Assembly: GCA_900540545.1 (NCBI GenBank)
Contig: UQGJ01000105.1
Coordinates: forward strand, 1-6,683
Reading direction: 5' to 3'
From: an uncultured Eubacteriales bacterium
GTDB taxonomy: Bacteria; Bacillota; Clostridia; Oscillospirales; Oscillospiraceae
DNA length: 6,683 nucleotides
Position numbers and translations under genes: made by a program
Shown here: positions 4,724-6,683 of the stretch, one piece after another
How the letters are laid out: every line of letters begins with the position of its first letter
Numbering within the stretch: position 1 is the first letter of the stretch
Notes under the pieces: model-generated
What the model was told of the DNA's origin: nothing
The model's database searches: none
The model's input: the letters and a program-made list of their open reading frames with translations, nothing else

Positions 4724-5338
4724 TTGAGTGCGGAACAGGAGCTGGTGAAACGGGCACAGGCGGGGGACGAGGACGCGTTCGCGCAGTTGGTGCTGGACAA
4801 TGAAAAGCGCATCTTTACCCTGTGCCGGAGGCTCACCGGGAACCCGGAGGACGGGGCGGAGCTGGCCCAGGAAGCCTTCCTCAACGCCTGGCGGGGGCTG
4901 GCCAGGTTCCAGGGGGACAGCTCTTTCTCCACCTGGCTGTACCGGCTGGCCTCCAACGCCTGCATTGATTTTCTGCGGAAGGAGAAGCGGCGGCAGGCCA
5001 TCTCCATGACCGTGTCCCTGGACGACGACGAGGGGGAGGGCGGCCGTCAGGCCGAGGTACCCGACGACCGCTACGCTCCGGAGCGGCGGCTGGAGCAGGC
5101 CGAGCTGCGGCGGGCCATCAGCGAGGGGCTGGAGCGCATCTCCCCGGAGCACCGGCAGGTGCTGGTCATGCGGGAGATCAACGGGCTGAGTTACGCCGAG
5201 ATCGGCGACGTGCTGGACCTGGAGGAGGGGACGGTGAAGTCCCGCATCGCCAGGGCCAGGACGGCCCTGCGAAAAGTTCTGGTGGAAAGCGGGAACTTTT
5301 CCGGCGGCGTGCCGTCTACAAAAGGGAAAGGGCCGTAA
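4724..5338 (+). CDS. ECF (extracytoplasmic function) RNA polymerase sigma factor
   Basis: This is an alternative sigma factor that would direct RNA polymerase to stress or envelope promoters when freed from its anti-sigma partner. The 204-residue protein has sigma-70 region 2 (about residues 12-90, including DGAELAQEAFLNAW and the region 2.4 helix FSTWLYRLASNACIDFLRKE), an acidic linker (about 98-120), and region 4 with its helix-turn-helix (about 137-186; LSYAEIGDVLDLEEGTVKSR). Regions 1 and 3 are missing, as is normal for ECF factors. A short Gly/Ser/Lys tail ends the protein. TTG at 4724 is the only start between the upstream in-frame TGA (4715) and the conserved domain, and GGGGGGTGA (4709-4717) lies six bases before it. 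The next gene encodes a zinc-finger anti-sigma protein. It resembles the SigW/RpoE type; the exact subgroup was not determined. Confidence 0.95.
   Translation: MSAEQELVKRAQAGDEDAFAQLVLDNEKRIFTLCRRLTGNPEDGAELAQEAFLNAWRGLARFQGDSSFSTWLYRLASNACIDFLRKEKRRQAISMTVSLDDDEGEGGRQAEVPDDRYAPERRLEQAELRRAISEGLERISPEHRQVLVMREINGLSYAEIGDVLDLEEGTVKSRIARARTALRKVLVESGNFSGGVPSTKGKGP
5291..5318 (+). promoter_or_regulatory. Possible ECF-type promoter inside sigma gene 3' end
   Basis: GGGAAC (5291-5296), followed by a T-run, then 16 bases and CGTC (5313-5316) has the shape of an ECF promoter: an AAC-type -35, CGTC-type -10 and 16-17 base spacing, as in the SigW class. It overlaps codons for the sigma C-terminal tail. 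If real, it would let the sigma factor drive its own anti-sigma gene from a start near 5323, with a leader of about 140 bases. A chance match within coding sequence remains quite possible. Confidence 0.3.
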
Positions 5339-5343
5339 GGCCG

Positions 5344-5437
5344 GATGAGGGGAGCAGCGATGGGACCGCACGCCAGCGTAGGGCGGGCCTTCCCCTCATC
5401 AGTCCCGCTGCGCGGGACAGCTTCCCCCAGGGGAAGC
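5344..5437. repeat. Structured element between sigma and anti-sigma genes
   Basis: GATGAGGGGA (5344-5353) is the exact complement of TCCCCTCATC (5391-5400), a 10-bp long-range stem around 37 bases. Two hairpins follow directly: GTCCCGC-TGC-GCGGGAC (5402-5418) and GCTTCCC-CCAG-GGGAAGC (5420-5437). A small GGCC-GTAA-GGCC hairpin (5331-5342) spans the sigma stop codon just before. The overall layout recalls palindromic intergenic repeats common in gut clostridia, but there is only one copy in this window. It ends 12 bases before the anti-sigma ribosome site, so it would lie in that gene's leader. Confidence 0.7.
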
Positions 5438-5463
5438 CAATTTAGGAATGGGAGGTGATCTGC

Positions 5464-6540
5464 ATGGATTGCGAGAAGGCGTTGGAGCTCATCAGCCTGA
5501 AGCTGGATGGGATGCTGACGGAGGAAGAAGAGCGGGCGCTGGACGCCCATCTGGAGGGCTGCACCCCGTGCAGGTCCCTTCTGTTGGACCTGACCGCCCT
5601 GCGGGACGCCATGCCCGAGGAGGAGGAGCCGCCGGAGGGATTTCTGGACGGGGTCATGGAGCGGGTGCGGGAGTCAAAGACCGTGCCCTTTCCGGTGAAG
5701 AAGACCGGGCGGAAGCAGTGGAAGTCCTGGGCGGCTATGGCGGCGGTCTTTGCCCTGGTCATCGCCGGGGCGGGGGGGCTGCGGTTCGCCATGGAGGATA
5801 GAACGGGCGGCGCAGAGCCGGAGCTGGCGCTGTCCATTGAGGACCGGGACGCCGGGGCCGGGACGGAGCATCAGGCCAAGGCCGTGCCCTACGGGGGCGA
5901 GGCCATTGAGAGCGGAGCGCCGGAGACCGGGGACTTGGAATATACTGCGGCACAGAAGAACGGGGATGTGGCGGCGGGGGTGCGGGGCGTTACGGAGACC
6001 GCCGCCCCGGAGTCCGAGAACATCACTGTGACGTCCGCGTCCACGCCGGCCCCGGTTCTGCCCGTGGAGGCCACCAAAGCCCCCATATTGCCGGGCGGAG
6101 CCGTGGCTGAGGACGGGAGCGGGGAGACCCCGCCCCCCAACGTGGCGCCCCGGATGGCCATGTTCTCCATGGATGGGCCGGAGGAGGCTGTGTCCGCGGA
6201 GGGCGAAGACCCGGAGGCGGTGGAGCCGGCGCTGACGGAGGCGGAACGGACGGCCATGGAGCGCTTACTGGGCGAGCTGGGGTGGACGGAGTACACGTGG
6301 GAGGGAACGGCCACCGCGGTACAGGCGGAAACCCAGGAGGCCGGGGTGGTTCCAATCCTTTGCTATCAGGGACTTTCCGGCAATGGGCGCTATTACACCT
6401 TTGAAGTGCGGGAACGGATATACGACCCCGAGGGCAGCGAGTTCCATACGACGAGTTTGGGGGGGTATGCTGTTCCGGTGGACGGGGGAGAGACCATTTC
6501 CGGGTCCGGCGCGGAGTATGAGGCGCTGCTGGGGGAATAA
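5464..6540 (+). CDS. Zinc-finger anti-sigma factor, single-pass membrane protein
   Basis: This is the likely partner of the upstream sigma factor, binding it at the inner face of the membrane and releasing it on an outside signal. Of 358 residues, 1-45 form a zinc-binding anti-sigma domain with C3, H29, C33 and C36 (the HxxxCxxC motif in HLEGCTPC). An acidic and basic linker follows, then one membrane helix at about 88-106. Residues 107-255 are low in complexity and rich in Ala, Glu, Pro, Thr and Gly. A more ordered, aromatic C-terminal part (256-358) has no fold I recognise. ATG at 5464 is chosen because GGGAGGTGA (5450-5458) lies five bases upstream; the in-frame GTG at 5455 is inside that site. 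The sigma gene ends 125 bases upstream. The N-terminal call is secure, while the signal sensed is unknown. Confidence 0.9.
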   Translation: MDCEKALELISLKLDGMLTEEEERALDAHLEGCTPCRSLLLDLTALRDAMPEEEEPPEGFLDGVMERVRESKTVPFPVKKTGRKQWKSWAAMAAVFALVIAGAGGLRFAMEDRTGGAEPELALSIEDRDAGAGTEHQAKAVPYGGEAIESGAPETGDLEYTAAQKNGDVAAGVRGVTETAAPESENITVTSASTPAPVLPVEATKAPILPGGAVAEDGSGETPPPNVAPRMAMFSMDGPEEAVSAEGEDPEAVEPALTEAERTAMERLLGELGWTEYTWEGTATAVQAETQEAGVVPILCYQGLSGNGRYYTFEVRERIYDPEGSEFHTTSLGGYAVPVDGGETISGSGAEYEALLGE

Positions 6541-6549
6541 AATCGGATG

Positions 6550-6586
6550 GGACCGCTGTGGCGCGAGCTGCGGCGGTCCTTTTTTT
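6550..6586 (+). terminator. Intrinsic terminator after anti-sigma gene
   Basis: GGACCGC (6550-6556) pairs with GCGGTCC (6573-6579) around a 16-base loop that can pair further inside, followed at once by seven T (6580-6586). It begins nine bases after the anti-sigma stop codon and closes the sigma/anti-sigma transcription unit. Confidence 0.88.
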
Positions 6587-6609
6587 GCGGGCTTCCTTAT
6601 TAGAGCAGG

Positions 6610-6683
6610 CCCTGCCGGGGGCGCAGGCCCCTCCGGGGGGTCCTCTTTCTTCTCGAAGAAAGAGGACGGAAAGAAGGACCAGG
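6610..6683 (+). repeat. Three-hairpin dispersed element, copy C (cut by window end)
   Basis: CCCTGCCGGGGGCG (6610-6623) is identical over 14 bases to copy A (2915-2928). It is followed by a second version of hairpin 1, CCCCTCCGGGG (6628-6638). Hairpin 2 is GTCCTCTTTCTTC (6640-6652) directly facing GAAGAAAGAGGAC (6655-6667). The linker GGAAAGAAGGA and then CCAGG follow, where hairpin 3 begins in the other copies. The window stops there, so hairpin 3 cannot be seen. No gene is visible between the terminator and the window end. Confidence 0.75.

Noticed and set aside
3106..5007. A 633-codon open frame on the minus strand across dusB and the start of the sigma gene
   Set aside because: It is antisense to two well-supported genes and reads through repeats. 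The translation is low in complexity, with no domain or ribosome site. Long antisense frames are expected where the third codon position is strongly GC-rich.

Overview
The window looks like a chromosomal segment of a high-GC, spore-forming gut Firmicute, most likely of the Oscillospiraceae (Flavonifractor/Pseudoflavonifractor-like). The reasons are a full spoIIE gene, very GC-rich Gram-positive coding sequence with strong AGGAGG/GGGAGG ribosome sites, and intergenic space packed with hairpin-forming repeats. The genus is inferred from style and was not tested.

Layout. 1-474 is non-coding and made of repeats. 475-2829 (minus) is spoIIE, the sporulation phosphatase that releases sigma-F. 2830-3681 is a large divergent intergenic region with the spoIIE promoter, two opposed copies of a three-hairpin element, one copy of a 95-nt composite repeat, a stretch of visibly lower GC, and the dusB promoter. 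3682-4653 (plus) is dusB (tRNA dihydrouridine synthase), starting at TTG. 4724-5338 (plus) is an ECF sigma factor, also starting at TTG. 5464-6540 (plus) is its probable membrane-bound zinc-finger anti-sigma factor, followed by a strong intrinsic terminator. The window ends inside a third copy of the three-hairpin element.

How the genes relate. The sigma and anti-sigma genes form a classic signalling pair: the anti-sigma protein would hold the sigma factor at the membrane until an extracytoplasmic signal frees it. dusB lies just upstream and may be co-transcribed with them. spoIIE is divergently transcribed and functionally separate.

The genes belong to known families. The less ordinary content is between them: two dispersed hairpin families whose copies keep base pairing through compensatory changes, a duplicated repeat module downstream of spoIIE, a structured element in the sigma/anti-sigma gap, and a sequence resembling an ECF-type promoter inside the 3' end of the sigma gene. 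I see no CRISPR array, transposase, tRNA or rRNA.
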